Source: Nocardioides flavus (ex Wang et al. 2016) (GTDB taxonomy: Bacteria > Actinomycetota > Actinomycetes > Propionibacteriales > Nocardioidaceae). From it: DNA of 64,000 nucleotides. A model generated the notes under the pieces. It was given only the letters and a program-made list of their open reading frames with translations, did no database searches and was not told where the DNA came from. Shown here piece after piece: positions 15,948 through 24,618 of this stretch. A program made the translations under genes and the position numbers. Within the stretch, counting starts at the first letter, position 1. The number at the start of each line of letters is the position of its first letter. The stretch lies in assembly GCF_014653115.1 (NCBI RefSeq), contig NZ_BNAD01000001.1:843433-907432 (forward strand), written 5' to 3'.

Positions 15948-18512
15948 ATGGTCACAGGCAAGCGTCAGCGGATCGTCGTCGTCGGGCACGGCATGGTGGG
16001 GCACCGCTTCGCCCAGGCAGCCGTCGAGCGCGGTCTCACCGAGACCCACGACGTCCTCGTCGTCGGCGAGGAGCCGCGGGCGGCGTACGACCGGGTCGCG
16101 CTCACCAGCTGGTTCGGCCACCCGGACGGGGCCGAGGGCCTCTCGCTCCTGCCGGGTGGGGAGTACGACGACCCGCGGGTGCGGCTGGTCCTCGACAGCG
16201 TCGTGACCGAGGTCGACCGGGACGCGCGGACGGTGACGGTGGTGTCGCCGCCGAGCGCCGCGGGTGACCTGCTGGCCGACCCCGGCGCGGTGACGGTGCA
16301 CGAGTACGACGTGCTGGTGCTCGCCACCGGTGCCGCGCCGTTCGTCCCGCCGGTCGAGGGCCGCGGCAAGGCGGGCTGCTTCGTCTATCGCACCATCGAG
16401 GACCTCGAGGCGATCCGCACCGCCAGCGAGACCGCGACCAGCGGTGTCGTGATCGGCGGTGGTCTGCTCGGACTCGAGGCCGCCAACGCCCTCGTGCAGC
16501 TCGGCCTCGACACCCACGTCGTCGAGATGGCGCCGCGGCTGATGCCCGTCCAGCTCGACGCCGCCGCGGGCTCCACGCTCGTGAGGCACGTCGAGCGGCT
16601 CGGCGTGAAGGTGCACACCGGGGTGGTGACCGAGGAGATCCTCGGCGACGAACAGGTGACCGGGGTGCGGCTGGCCGACCGGGAGATCGAGACGCAGGTG
16701 GTCGTCTTCTCCGCCGGCATCCGGCCCCGCGACGCCCTGGCCCGCGAGTGCGACCTCGAGGTCGCCCCGCGCGGCGGCGTCCTGGTCGACGAGCAGTGCC
16801 GCACGTCCGACCCGCACGTCTTCGCCATCGGCGAGTGCGCGGCCCCCGGCGGCACGATGTACGGCCTCGTCGCACCGGGCTACGCCATGGCCGAGGTCGT
16901 CGTGGACGCCCTCCTCGACGGGCCGGGCACCTTCACCGGCGCCGACATGTCCACCAAGCTCAAGCTCCTCGGGGTCGACGTGGCGAGCTTCGGCGACGCG
17001 TTCGCGGCCACCGACGGCGCGCTCGAGCTGACCTACTCCGACGCGGTCGCGGGCATCTACAAGAAGCTCGTCGTGAGCGAGGACGGGACCCGGCTGCTCG
17101 GCGGCATCCTCGTGGGCGACGCGTCGGCGTACGGCGTGCTGCGGCCGATGGTCAGCAGTGGCATCGCGTTGCCCGACAACCCCGAGCAGCTGATCCTGCC
17201 GGCCAGCTCCGGCGTGCAGCTCGGGATGCCCGACGAGGCCCAGGTCTGCTCGTGCAACGACGTGACGAAGGCCGACATCCTCCACGCGGTGGCCGAACAG
17301 GGGTGCGAGGACGTCGCCGCGGTCAAGCAGTGCACCCGCGCCGGGTCGACGTGCGGTTCGTGCGTCGCGACGGTCAAGAACATCATCGAGGACCACTTCG
17401 CCAGTGTCGGCAAGGTCGTCGACAAGGGTCTGTGCGAGCACTTCCGGCTCACCCGGCAGGAGCTCTTCGACGTCGTCGCGGTGCACGGCTACCGCCGCTT
17501 CGACGACATCGTGGAGGCCCACGGCACCGGCCGCGGCTGCGACATCTGCAAGCCGGCGATCGCCAGCATCCTGGCCAGCCAGACCAGCACCCACATCCTC
17601 GAGCCGGCGACCGCCGAGCTCCAGGACACCAACGACAAGTACCTCGGCAACATCCAGCGCAACGGCACGTACAGCGTCGTCCCCCGCATCCCCGGCGGCG
17701 AGATCACCCCGGAGAAGCTCATCGTCATCGGCGAGGTGGCGCGCGACTTCGGGCTCTACACCAAGATCACCGGGGGCCAGCGCATCGACCTCTTCGGCGC
17801 CCGGATGGAGCAGCTGCCGGTGATCTGGAAGCGGCTCGTCGACGCAGGGTTCGAGTCGGGCCACGCCTACGGCAAGTCGCTTCGCACGGTGAAGTCGTGC
17901 GTGGGCTCGACCTGGTGCCGCTACGGCGTGCAGGACTCCGTCGGCCTCGCGATCGCGCTGGAGCTGCGCTACCGCGGGCTCCGCAGCCCCCACAAGCTCA
18001 AGGGTGGCGTGAGCGGCTGTGCGCGCGAGTGCGCCGAGGCGCGTGGCAAGGACTTCGGCGTCATCGCGACCGAGAAGGGGTGGAACCTGTACGTCGGCGG
18101 CAACGGCGGTGCCACCCCGGCCCACGCCCGGCTGCTCGCCGGGGACCTGGACACGGCCACGCTGGTGGCCTACCTCGACCGGTTCCTCATGTACTACGTG
18201 CGCACCGCCGACCGGCTCCAGCGCACCTCCACCTGGATCGACCAGCTCGAGGGCGGCCTCGACCGGGTGCGCGAGGTGGTCGTCGAGGACTCCCTCGGCC
18301 TGGGCGCCGAGCTGGAGGCCGAGATGGCGCGGCACGTCGGCGGCTACGAGGACGAGTGGCGCGCGACGCTGGAGGACCCGTCCAAGCTCGAGCGGTTCGT
18401 CTCCTTCGTCAACGCCCCCGGGACGCCCGACCCGACCATCGCCTTCACGACCGAGCGCGACCAGATCCAGCCGATCGCCCCCGCGCTGATCCCCGTGGGG
18501 GCTCCCGCATGA
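15948..18512 (+). CDS. nirB: Nitrite reductase (NADH) large subunit
   Basis: An 854-residue cytoplasmic enzyme that reduces nitrite to ammonium by six electrons. Order of domains: FAD-binding (IVVVGHGMVGHRF), NAD-binding (VVIGGGLLGLEAANAL), a BFD-like [2Fe-2S] domain (C434, C436, C469, C472), then the ferredoxin-like and siroheme/[4Fe-4S] domains, with cluster cysteines C651, C657, C691 and C695 in the C-x5-C and C-x3-C pattern. Length is normal for NirB. The stop overlaps the nirD start. It lies about 6 kb from nasAB but completes the same pathway, and its regulator follows. Confidence 0.97.
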   Translation: MVTGKRQRIVVVGHGMVGHRFAQAAVERGLTETHDVLVVGEEPRAAYDRVALTSWFGHPDGAEGLSLLPGGEYDDPRVRLVLDSVVTEVDRDARTVTVVSPPSAAGDLLADPGAVTVHEYDVLVLATGAAPFVPPVEGRGKAGCFVYRTIEDLEAIRTASETATSGVVIGGGLLGLEAANALVQLGLDTHVVEMAPRLMPVQLDAAAGSTLVRHVERLGVKVHTGVVTEEILGDEQVTGVRLADREIETQVVVFSAGIRPRDALARECDLEVAPRGGVLVDEQCRTSDPHVFAIGECAAPGGTMYGLVAPGYAMAEVVVDALLDGPGTFTGADMSTKLKLLGVDVASFGDAFAATDGALELTYSDAVAGIYKKLVVSEDGTRLLGGILVGDASAYGVLRPMVSSGIALPDNPEQLILPASSGVQLGMPDEAQVCSCNDVTKADILHAVAEQGCEDVAAVKQCTRAGSTCGSCVATVKNIIEDHFASVGKVVDKGLCEHFRLTRQELFDVVAVHGYRRFDDIVEAHGTGRGCDICKPAIASILASQTSTHILEPATAELQDTNDKYLGNIQRNGTYSVVPRIPGGEITPEKLIVIGEVARDFGLYTKITGGQRIDLFGARMEQLPVIWKRLVDAGFESGHAYGKSLRTVKSCVGSTWCRYGVQDSVGLAIALELRYRGLRSPHKLKGGVSGCARECAEARGKDFGVIATEKGWNLYVGGNGGATPAHARLLAGDLDTATLVAYLDRFLMYYVRTADRLQRTSTWIDQLEGGLDRVREVVVEDSLGLGAELEAEMARHVGGYEDEWRATLEDPSKLERFVSFVNAPGTPDPTIAFTTERDQIQPIAPALIPVGAPA

Positions 18513-18844
18513 CCTCGCTGACCTGGACGGCGGTGTGCCCGCTCGACGCGATACCGCTGGAGGGTGGCGTCGCCGCGCTGGTCGACGGCTCCGCGGTGGC
18601 GGTCTTCCGCACGCACGACGGCGCGGTGTTCGCCATCGGCAACGTCGACCCCTTCAGCGGAGCCTCGGTGCTCTCACGCGGGATCGTCGGCAACCGCGGT
18701 GACGCGCCGGTGGTGAGCTCGCCGATGTACAAGCAGGCCTTCGACCTGCGTACGGGCCAGTGCCTCGACGACGACTCGGTGCGCGTGCCGACGTACGAGG
18801 TGAGCGTCGTCGACGGCGTCGTCCACGTCGGTGGTGCCGGGTGA
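18509..18844 (+). CDS. nirD: Nitrite reductase (NADH) small subunit
   Basis: A 111-residue Rieske-like beta-sandwich protein that partners NirB. Family features seen are PLDAIPLEGGVAALVDG at the start, an AVFRTHDG-AVFAIGNVDPFSGASVLSRGIVG core, and SPMYKQAFDLRTGQCLDDD near the end. As in other NirD proteins, the Rieske cluster ligands are not conserved. It starts within the nirB stop (ATGA) and its own stop overlaps the next start (GTGA), so all three genes are coupled. Confidence 0.95.
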   Translation: MTSLTWTAVCPLDAIPLEGGVAALVDGSAVAVFRTHDGAVFAIGNVDPFSGASVLSRGIVGNRGDAPVVSSPMYKQAFDLRTGQCLDDDSVRVPTYEVSVVDGVVHVGGAG

Positions 18845-19950
18845 GCCTGCCGCTCGAGGGCTTCCGGATCGGGGTCACCGCTGCTCGCAAGGCCGAGGAG
18901 CAGGTGGCCCTGCTGGAGCGTCGGGGTGCTCGCGTCGAGTGGGCGGCGGCGCTGTCGCTGGAGCCCAACCACGTCGACCTCGCGGAGCTCCTGGACGCGA
19001 CTCGCGAGGTCGTCTCCGCGCCGGTCGACCTGTTCCTCGCCACGACCGGCATCGGCATGAAGACCTGGCTCGCCGCGGCCTCCGAGGCCGGCTTGTACGA
19101 CCGGCTGGTCGCCGCGCTCGGCGCCGCGGAGATCCTCGCCCGCGGACCGAAGAGCGTCGGCGTGCTGCGCGCCCACGGTCTGCGTGAGCTGTGGGCACCG
19201 GAGTCGGAGTGCTTCGAGGACGTGCTCGCGCATCTGCGCGGGCGCGACCTCACCGGCAAGCGGATCGTCGTGCAGGAGCACGGCCAGTCGCTGTCGATGG
19301 CCGCCCACGCCCTGCGCCGGCAGGGGGCGTCGGTGGTCACCGTGCCGATCTACCGCGTCGCCTCGGCCGACGACCCGTCGCCGATGTTCCACCTGATCGA
19401 CCTGATCGCCGACCGCGAGCTCGACGCCGTCACGTTCACCTCCGCGCCGGCGGTCGCCGCGCTGATGGAGGCGGCCTACTCCGTGGGCAGGCGCGACGAC
19501 GTCGTCTCGGCCTTCCAGTCCGATGTCGTCGCCTCGTGCGTGGGGCCGGTCACCGCGGCCGCCTTCGAGATGTGGGGCGTCCCGACGATCGTCCCCGACC
19601 GCTCGCGCCTGGCCGGCATGGTCAAGCAGCTCGAGACCGAGCTGCCCACCCGCCGTGACGGCGTCGACGTACGCCTCGCGGACGGCCGCACGCTGATCGT
19701 CCACTCCGACTCGCTGCTCCTCGACGGGGTGCCGGTGGAGCTGTCCCCAGCGCCCTTGTCGGTGCTGCTCGCGCTGCTGGTCAACCCCGGCCACGTGGTG
19801 TCCCGCCGCGCGCTCCTGGCTGCGCTGCCCTCGGGCCAGGCGGGGTCCGAGCACGCCGTCGAGATGGCGGTGGCGCGGCTCCGCGCGGCGATCGGGACGA
19901 AGGCCGTGGTCACCGTCGTGAAGCGGGGGTACCGGTTGGCTGTGGGGTGA
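18841..19950 (+). CDS. nnaR: NnaR-type regulator: HemD domain fused to winged helix
   Basis: A 369-residue protein with an N-terminal uroporphyrinogen-III synthase (HemD) fold (residues about 5-260, FRIGVTAARKAEEQVALLERRGARV) and a C-terminal OmpR/PhoB-type winged helix (residues about 285-369, GHVVSRRALLAAL through VKRGYRL). This architecture is that of NnaR, which in Streptomyces and Mycobacterium activates nitrate/nitrite assimilation genes together with GlnR. Linking a tetrapyrrole-synthesis fold with nirB makes sense because NirB needs siroheme. Whether the HemD part is still catalytic cannot be read from sequence. The GTG start overlaps the nirD stop. Confidence 0.9.
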   Translation: MSLPLEGFRIGVTAARKAEEQVALLERRGARVEWAAALSLEPNHVDLAELLDATREVVSAPVDLFLATTGIGMKTWLAAASEAGLYDRLVAALGAAEILARGPKSVGVLRAHGLRELWAPESECFEDVLAHLRGRDLTGKRIVVQEHGQSLSMAAHALRRQGASVVTVPIYRVASADDPSPMFHLIDLIADRELDAVTFTSAPAVAALMEAAYSVGRRDDVVSAFQSDVVASCVGPVTAAAFEMWGVPTIVPDRSRLAGMVKQLETELPTRRDGVDVRLADGRTLIVHSDSLLLDGVPVELSPAPLSVLLALLVNPGHVVSRRALLAALPSGQAGSEHAVEMAVARLRAAIGTKAVVTVVKRGYRLAVG

Positions 19951-19964
19951 CGTCCTGGCAGCAC

Positions 19965-20039
19965 CATGAAGGCAGTTCGCCGTCGGCGAGGGCCGGTTGA
20001 GCGTGGAACCGGCACCCAGCCGCGCGAACTGCCTTCATG
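19965..20039. repeat. Long palindrome with 16-bp perfect arms
   Basis: Arms at 19965-19980 and 20024-20039 are exact inverted copies (16 bp) around a 43-nt centre. The inner 13 bp (GAAGGCAGTTCGC) are identical to the arms of the element at 10383-10451, but the centres differ. It follows the nnaR stop by 15 nt and could end the nirBD-nnaR transcript. Confidence 0.75.
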
Positions 20040-20058
20040 AGGGGCAGACTCCCTGGGC

Positions 20059-20820
20059 ATGGACGTGAGCCAACGGCCCGAGATGGCGATGACCGAGACC
20101 GAGCTGCGGCGGCGGTGGCGCGAGGGACGCCCGAGCCACGGGGTGTGGAGCCTGCTGCCGGGCGTGGTGACCGCCGAGGTCCTCGCACGGACGGGGGCTG
20201 ACCACGTCGTGGTGGACCTGCAGCACGGCGCTGCGACCGAGGCTGACCTGCCGGGGGTGGCGGCGGTGGTGAGGGCGGCCGGCGCGGTGCCGCTGGTGCG
20301 CTCCCGGAGCTCGTCGTTCGCCGACGTGGGCCGACCGCTCGACCTCGGTGCCTGCGGCGTCATCGTGCCCAACGTCCGCGACGCCGACCATGCCCGCGAG
20401 GTCGTCTCCGCCTGCCGCTACGCCCCGGCCGGTGGGCGGTCGATCGGGAGGCTCACGGGCGGCGCCGACCAGCCCCTGGTGATCCCCATGGTCGAGACCG
20501 CCAGCGCCCTCGACGACCTCGACGCCCTCCTGGCGGTGCCGGGCGTGGACGGGATCTACGTCGGGCCGGGCGACCTCTCGCTCTCCCTCGGCCTCGACGG
20601 CGAGGACCGCCGGGACGACCTGCGCGCCGTGCTGTCGTCGATCATCGCCCGGGCCGTCGCCGCCGGGGTGCCGGTGGGCGTCCACGCGTACGACGGCGCG
20701 GCCGCGGCAGCCTACGCCGCGGAGGGCGCCACCATCGTGACGGTGGCGGTGGACACCGTCTCGCTGGGCGACGTCATGGCCCGCCACCTCGAGAGTGCCC
20801 GGGGCGGCCGCGCGACGTAG
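20059..20820 (+). CDS. HpcH/HpaI-family aldolase
   Basis: A 253-residue class II (metal-dependent) aldolase of the HpaI / 2-keto-3-deoxy-L-rhamnonate aldolase type, which cleaves or joins pyruvate and an aldehyde. Visible motifs: a DHVVVDLQHG strand with metal-region residues, RSIGRLTG (family R/G loop), IPMVETASA with the metal-binding glutamate, and VDGIYVGPGDLSLSLGL with the metal-binding aspartate. A second ATG at 20086 would remove nine residues and is possible. It converges with the symporter gene 7 nt away. The physiological substrate is unknown. Confidence 0.88.
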   Translation: MDVSQRPEMAMTETELRRRWREGRPSHGVWSLLPGVVTAEVLARTGADHVVVDLQHGAATEADLPGVAAVVRAAGAVPLVRSRSSSFADVGRPLDLGACGVIVPNVRDADHAREVVSACRYAPAGGRSIGRLTGGADQPLVIPMVETASALDDLDALLAVPGVDGIYVGPGDLSLSLGLDGEDRRDDLRAVLSSIIARAVAAGVPVGVHAYDGAAAAAYAAEGATIVTVAVDTVSLGDVMARHLESARGGRAT

Positions 20821-20827
20821 GCGCTCC

Positions 20828-22342
20828 TCAGCGCTTCAGCTCGACGACCTCCGGCGTGTGCAGCCGCACCATGAACCGTCCGGCGTGCGCGGGGACCGAG
20901 GCGCGCGTCAGCCGTGAGACCGCGACCATCGTCAGGAAGGACGCCGGCACCGACCACGCGGCCGGCTGGCCGAGCAGGGCGGAGGCCCAGCCCGCTGCCG
21001 GCGAGGTCGCCAGGGTCCAGGCCACGGCGAAACCCGACCCCAGCCCGCCCACGAGCAGCCCGGCGACGGCCCCGGCCGGGGTCAGCCCGCGCCACCAGAT
21101 GCCGAGCATCAGCAGCGGGGCGAAGGTCGAGGCCGTGACCGCGAAGGCCAGGCCCACCGTCCGCGCGACGGCGACGTCCTGGGCGGGCAGCGACATCAGC
21201 AGCGGGACGACGACCGCGATCGCCGCGGCGACTCGGAAGGCCGCCACGCCGCCGAGCCGGAAGGATCCCCACCGCCGGCCCGTCACGTCCTGCGACAGCA
21301 CCCCGGCGACGGCGATGGTCAGTCCCGAGCTCGTCGACAGGAAGGCCGCGAACGCGCCGGCCGTCACCAGGCCCGTCAGCACGGCGCCGACCGCCCCGCC
21401 GACCATCAGGTTGGGCAGCTCGAGCACCAGCACGTCGGAGCGCCCGGCCACGAGGCCGGGGGCATAGATGCGGCCGAGGGCGGCGTACACCGGCGGCAGC
21501 ACGTAGAAGATGCCCAGCAGCGCGAGCACCGCGAGCGTCGTGCGGCGGGCCGCGCGGCCGTCGGGGTTGGTGTAGAACCGCACCACCACGTGTGGCAGCC
21601 CCATCGTGCCGAGGAAGGTCGCCACGATGAGCGAGTACGTCGTGTAGAGGCCGATGCCGCCGCCCGGGGCGGCGAGCGGGACAGACCACGAGGCGGGGGC
21701 GCTGGCGGTGGGGTCGGCGGCGCCGTCGGCGAGCCACACCGCGAGCAGCACGAAGACCGGGATGAGCAGCGCGGTGAGCTTCAGCCAGTACTGGAAGGCC
21801 TGGACGAAGGTGATGGACCGCATGCCGCCGGGGCTCACCGACGCCAGCACGACCACCGCGACGACGAGCGAGCCGGACCATTCCGGCGCCCCGATCGTGG
21901 AGCGCAGCGTGACCCCGGCCCCCTGGAACTGCGGCAGCAGGTAGAGCCAGCCTATGCCGACGACCAGCACCGAGCAGAGCTTGCGCACCCCGCGCGAGCC
22001 CAGCCGCGCCTCCGCGAAGTCCGGCAGGGTGTACGCCCCCGAGCGCCGCAGCGGCGCGGCCACGAGCACCAGCAGGACGAGGTAGCCCGCGGTCCAGCCG
22101 ACGGGGTACCAGAGCATCTCGGCGCCGAAGGTCAGCAGCAGGCCGGCGACGCCGAGGAAGGACGCGGCAGAGAGGTACTCCCCGCCGATCGCGCTGGCGT
22201 TGAGCCGGGGCCGCACGGTGCGCGAGGCGACGAAGAAGTCGCTCGTGGTGCGCGAGATCCGCAGCCCCCAGGTACCGATCACCAGCGTCGCCAGCGACAC
22301 CAGGACGACGGCGACGATGCCCGGCACCACGTCGGTCGTCAC
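20828..22342 (-). CDS. Sodium:solute symporter (acetate/monocarboxylate type)
   Basis: A 504-residue SSS-family transporter with about 13 membrane segments and the ActP-like N-terminal pattern FFVASRTVRP-NASAIGGEYLSAASFLGVAG. I chose the GTG at 22342 (VTTDVVPG), whose codon overlaps the stop of the upstream small membrane gene (GTGA). It is the last gene of an operon with a LytS-like kinase and LytTR regulator, so its expression is probably set by an extracellular or metabolic signal. It is a second copy of the transporter type seen at 2322-3929 and may carry a different monocarboxylate. Confidence 0.88.
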   Translation of the reverse strand: MTTDVVPGIVAVVLVSLATLVIGTWGLRISRTTSDFFVASRTVRPRLNASAIGGEYLSAASFLGVAGLLLTFGAEMLWYPVGWTAGYLVLLVLVAAPLRRSGAYTLPDFAEARLGSRGVRKLCSVLVVGIGWLYLLPQFQGAGVTLRSTIGAPEWSGSLVVAVVVLASVSPGGMRSITFVQAFQYWLKLTALLIPVFVLLAVWLADGAADPTASAPASWSVPLAAPGGGIGLYTTYSLIVATFLGTMGLPHVVVRFYTNPDGRAARRTTLAVLALLGIFYVLPPVYAALGRIYAPGLVAGRSDVLVLELPNLMVGGAVGAVLTGLVTAGAFAAFLSTSSGLTIAVAGVLSQDVTGRRWGSFRLGGVAAFRVAAAIAVVVPLLMSLPAQDVAVARTVGLAFAVTASTFAPLLMLGIWWRGLTPAGAVAGLLVGGLGSGFAVAWTLATSPAAGWASALLGQPAAWSVPASFLTMVAVSRLTRASVPAHAGRFMVRLHTPEVVELKR

Positions 22343-22740
22343 CGCGGGTCCTCGGGGCCGGCCTCGTCGAGCGACCCGACGAGGTCGGCGAAGTCGCGCT
22401 CGTGGTCCTCCGAGCGGCGGATGTAGAACCAGCCGAGCACCACCAGCCACGGGTAGGTCAGCACGCCCAGCAGCAGCCACGCCAGCGGCATCTGCCCGAC
22501 CCGCTCGTCGCCGAGCGAGGGGAACAGGTGGAACAGCAGCGGCAGCATCCCGACCGTGGCCGCCAGCGCGGCCAGGACCCGCAGCGCGAGGAACAGCTGC
22601 TCGCGCAGCAGGGAGCGCATGAACACCTCGCCGAGGGCCGTCTCCGCGTCGATCTCGCGGGTGCCGGCGGAGCGTACGGCGTGGGCGCGGCGCCGCGGCG
22701 GACCGGTGACGCGTACGCGCGGGGGCGGCTGGTCGCTCAC
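22339..22740 (-). CDS. Small two-span membrane protein, symporter partner
   Basis: A 133-residue protein: a basic, proline-rich cytosolic N-terminus (about 45 residues), two hydrophobic spans (LALRVLAALAATVGMLPLLF and LAWLLLGVLTYPWLVVLGWF), then an acidic C-terminus (RRSEDHERDFADLVGSLDE). It overlaps the symporter start, just as DUF485 overlaps actP, and is probably a functional analogue of that accessory subunit, although the sequences are not obviously related. The start is GTG at 22740. Confidence 0.75.
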   Translation of the reverse strand: MSDQPPPRVRVTGPPRRRAHAVRSAGTREIDAETALGEVFMRSLLREQLFLALRVLAALAATVGMLPLLFHLFPSLGDERVGQMPLAWLLLGVLTYPWLVVLGWFYIRRSEDHERDFADLVGSLDEAGPEDPR

Positions 22741-22750
22741 GGCACGCCCG

Positions 22751-23464
22751 TCAGGACTCGCGTCGGGTCAGCACCGAGCGCAGCTCGCGGGTGTGGCGGC
22801 GGCTCACCGGGAGCTCGGTGCCCCCGATCACCACGCTCACCCGTCCGCCCTCGCTGCGCACCTCGTCGACGTGGGGGAGCGCGACCAGGACCGAGCGGTG
22901 GATCCGTACGAAGCCGGCCGGCGCCCACTGCTCGGCGAGGGAGGACAGCGGCGTGCGGACGAGGTGCGAGCCCTCGGCGGTGTGCAGACGGGCGTAGTCG
23001 CCCTGCGCCTCGACGTGGGTGATCTCGGAGCGGTTGATGAAGCGGGTCACGCCGCCGCGCTCGACGGGGATCTGCACGTCGCCCGACGGTGCGGGGCCGC
23101 CGGCCTCCACCACCCGGCGTACGGCCTCGGCGAGCCGCTCCTCGCGCACCGGCTTGAGGACGTAGTCGACGGCGCGCAGCTCGAAGGCCGCGACCGCGTG
23201 CTCCTCGTGGGCCGTCACGAACACCACCGGCGGCGGGGACTTGAAGCGCGAGAGCACCTGCGCGAGATCGAGACCGGTGAGCCCGGGCATCTGGACGTCG
23301 AGGAAGACCGCGTCGACCTCCTCGGCCTGCAGCACCCGCAGCGCTTCGGTGGCGGAGTCGCTGCCCCGCACCTCGCCGACGCGCGGGTCGCGGCCGAGCA
23401 GGAAGGTGAGCTCGTCGAGGGCAGGACGCTCGTCGTCGATCACGAGGACCTTCAGACCTGTCAT
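22751..23464 (-). CDS. LytTR-family response regulator
   Basis: A 237-residue regulator with an N-terminal receiver domain (phospho-acceptor D56 in DAVFLDVQMPG, and the conserved lysine in YVLKPV) and a C-terminal LytTR DNA-binding domain (HVEAQGDYARLHT through FVRIHRSVLV). The start overlaps the kinase stop (ATGA), and the symporter genes begin 10 nt after its stop. In E. coli the related YpdAB and BtsSR pairs switch on carboxylate transporters, so control of the adjacent symporter is the natural reading. Confidence 0.92.
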   Translation of the reverse strand: MTGLKVLVIDDERPALDELTFLLGRDPRVGEVRGSDSATEALRVLQAEEVDAVFLDVQMPGLTGLDLAQVLSRFKSPPPVVFVTAHEEHAVAAFELRAVDYVLKPVREERLAEAVRRVVEAGGPAPSGDVQIPVERGGVTRFINRSEITHVEAQGDYARLHTAEGSHLVRTPLSSLAEQWAPAGFVRIHRSVLVALPHVDEVRSEGGRVSVVIGGTELPVSRRHTRELRSVLTRRES

Positions 23465-24588
23465 ACCTGGACTCCCGGGGCGAACTTGGGCACCCGCACG
23501 ATCACCTTGGTGCCCGCGCCGGGTGCGGTCTCGACGACCAGACCGTAGTCGTCGCCGTAGGCGTTGCGCAGGCGCGCGTCCACGTTGCCGAGGCCGACGG
23601 AGTCCATCGAGGCGTCTCCGGCCAGCGCCTGGCGCACGCGCTCGGGGTCCTCACCGGTCCCGTCGTCCTCCACCTCGATCACGCACTCCTGGTCGAGGTC
23701 GCGCGCGGTGATGGACAGCCGGCCGACGCCGTCGGCCTTGTCGGCGCTGGCCTCGAGGCCGTGGCGCACGGCGTTCTCGACGAGCGGCTGGATGCACAGG
23801 AACGGCACCGCCACGGGCAGCACCTCGGGCGCGACCTGCAAGGTCACCTGGAGCCGGTCGCCGAAGCGCGCCTGCTCGAGGAGGAGGTAGCGCTCGACGG
23901 AGCGCAGCTCCTCGGCCAGCGTCGTGTACTCGCCGTGGCGTCGGAACGAGTAGCGGGTGAAGTCGGCGAACTCCAGCAGCAGCTCGCGGGCCCGGTCGGG
24001 GTCCGTACGGACGAAGCTGGCGATCGCGCCGAGGGAGTTGTAGACGAAGTGGGGGCTGATCTGGGCCCGCAGCGCGCGCACCTCGGCCTCCATCAGCCGC
24101 GTCCGCGACGCGTCGAGCTCGGCGAGCTCGAGCTGCCCGCTGACCCAGGAGGCGACCTCGTCGGCGGCGCGCACCAGCCCACCGGTGGTGTGCGGGGCCC
24201 CGACCACGAGCGCCCCGACGAGGGTGTCCTCGACGACCAGCGGGCTCACGATGGCCTGGCGCACCTCGCAGCCCCCGTCGTCACACACGAGTGTCCGCTC
24301 GTCGACGATCATCGTGCGCCCGGTCTCGGCGACCTGCTTGATGGTGGCGGCGAGCTGCGAGCGGTGGTGCCCGCCGAGCCCGTCCCACGCCAGCAGCCCG
24401 CTGGTGTCACCCAGTCCGGCCGCGGGCGTGCCGAGCAGCGCGCGCAGGTGGCGGACCGACTTCTCCGCGCTGGTGGTGGTCAGCCCCTCACGCAGCGCGG
24501 GACTCGCCAGGGAGGCGTTGTGCAGGGCGCGGAACGCGGCGCGGTCCGCCTCGCCGCCCAGCGACGTACGCCGCCATCTCCACGCCAT
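23461..24588 (-). CDS. LytS-like sensor histidine kinase
   Basis: A 375-residue kinase without membrane segments. Residues about 40-155 resemble a GAF-type sensing domain (a CDDGGCEVRQAIVSPL region with C102 and C107). The His_kinase domain has ISPHFVYNSLG with H180, and the C-terminal ATPase has PLVENAVRHGL (N box) and GLGNVDARL. The cysteine pair in the sensor domain may bind metal or sense redox state; that is speculative. It is the first gene of the operon and has a TAGTCT hexamer 6 nt before its ATG. Confidence 0.92.
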   Translation of the reverse strand: MAWRWRRTSLGGEADRAAFRALHNASLASPALREGLTTTSAEKSVRHLRALLGTPAAGLGDTSGLLAWDGLGGHHRSQLAATIKQVAETGRTMIVDERTLVCDDGGCEVRQAIVSPLVVEDTLVGALVVGAPHTTGGLVRAADEVASWVSGQLELAELDASRTRLMEAEVRALRAQISPHFVYNSLGAIASFVRTDPDRARELLLEFADFTRYSFRRHGEYTTLAEELRSVERYLLLEQARFGDRLQVTLQVAPEVLPVAVPFLCIQPLVENAVRHGLEASADKADGVGRLSITARDLDQECVIEVEDDGTGEDPERVRQALAGDASMDSVGLGNVDARLRNAYGDDYGLVVETAPGAGTKVIVRVPKFAPGVQV

Positions 24589-24594
24589 GGCCGG

Positions 24595-24600
24595 AGACTA
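24595..24600 (-). promoter_or_regulatory. -10 hexamer for the kinase-symporter operon
   Basis: TAGTCT on the minus strand lies 6 nt before the kinase ATG, with no Shine-Dalgarno: a leaderless-type promoter for the four-gene operon. Confidence 0.45.
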
Positions 24601-24618
24601 ACCCGGCGTCGGGTCCGT

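Noticed and set aside
15507..18335. 942-codon open frame antisense to nirB (and similar long antisense frames at 327-2312, 36885-39140, 43669-46014 and 52613-54700)
   Set aside because: These mirror well-recognised genes. High third-position GC removes stop codons on the opposite strand, and the translations are low-complexity Arg/Asp/Gly/Val-rich with no recognisable domain.
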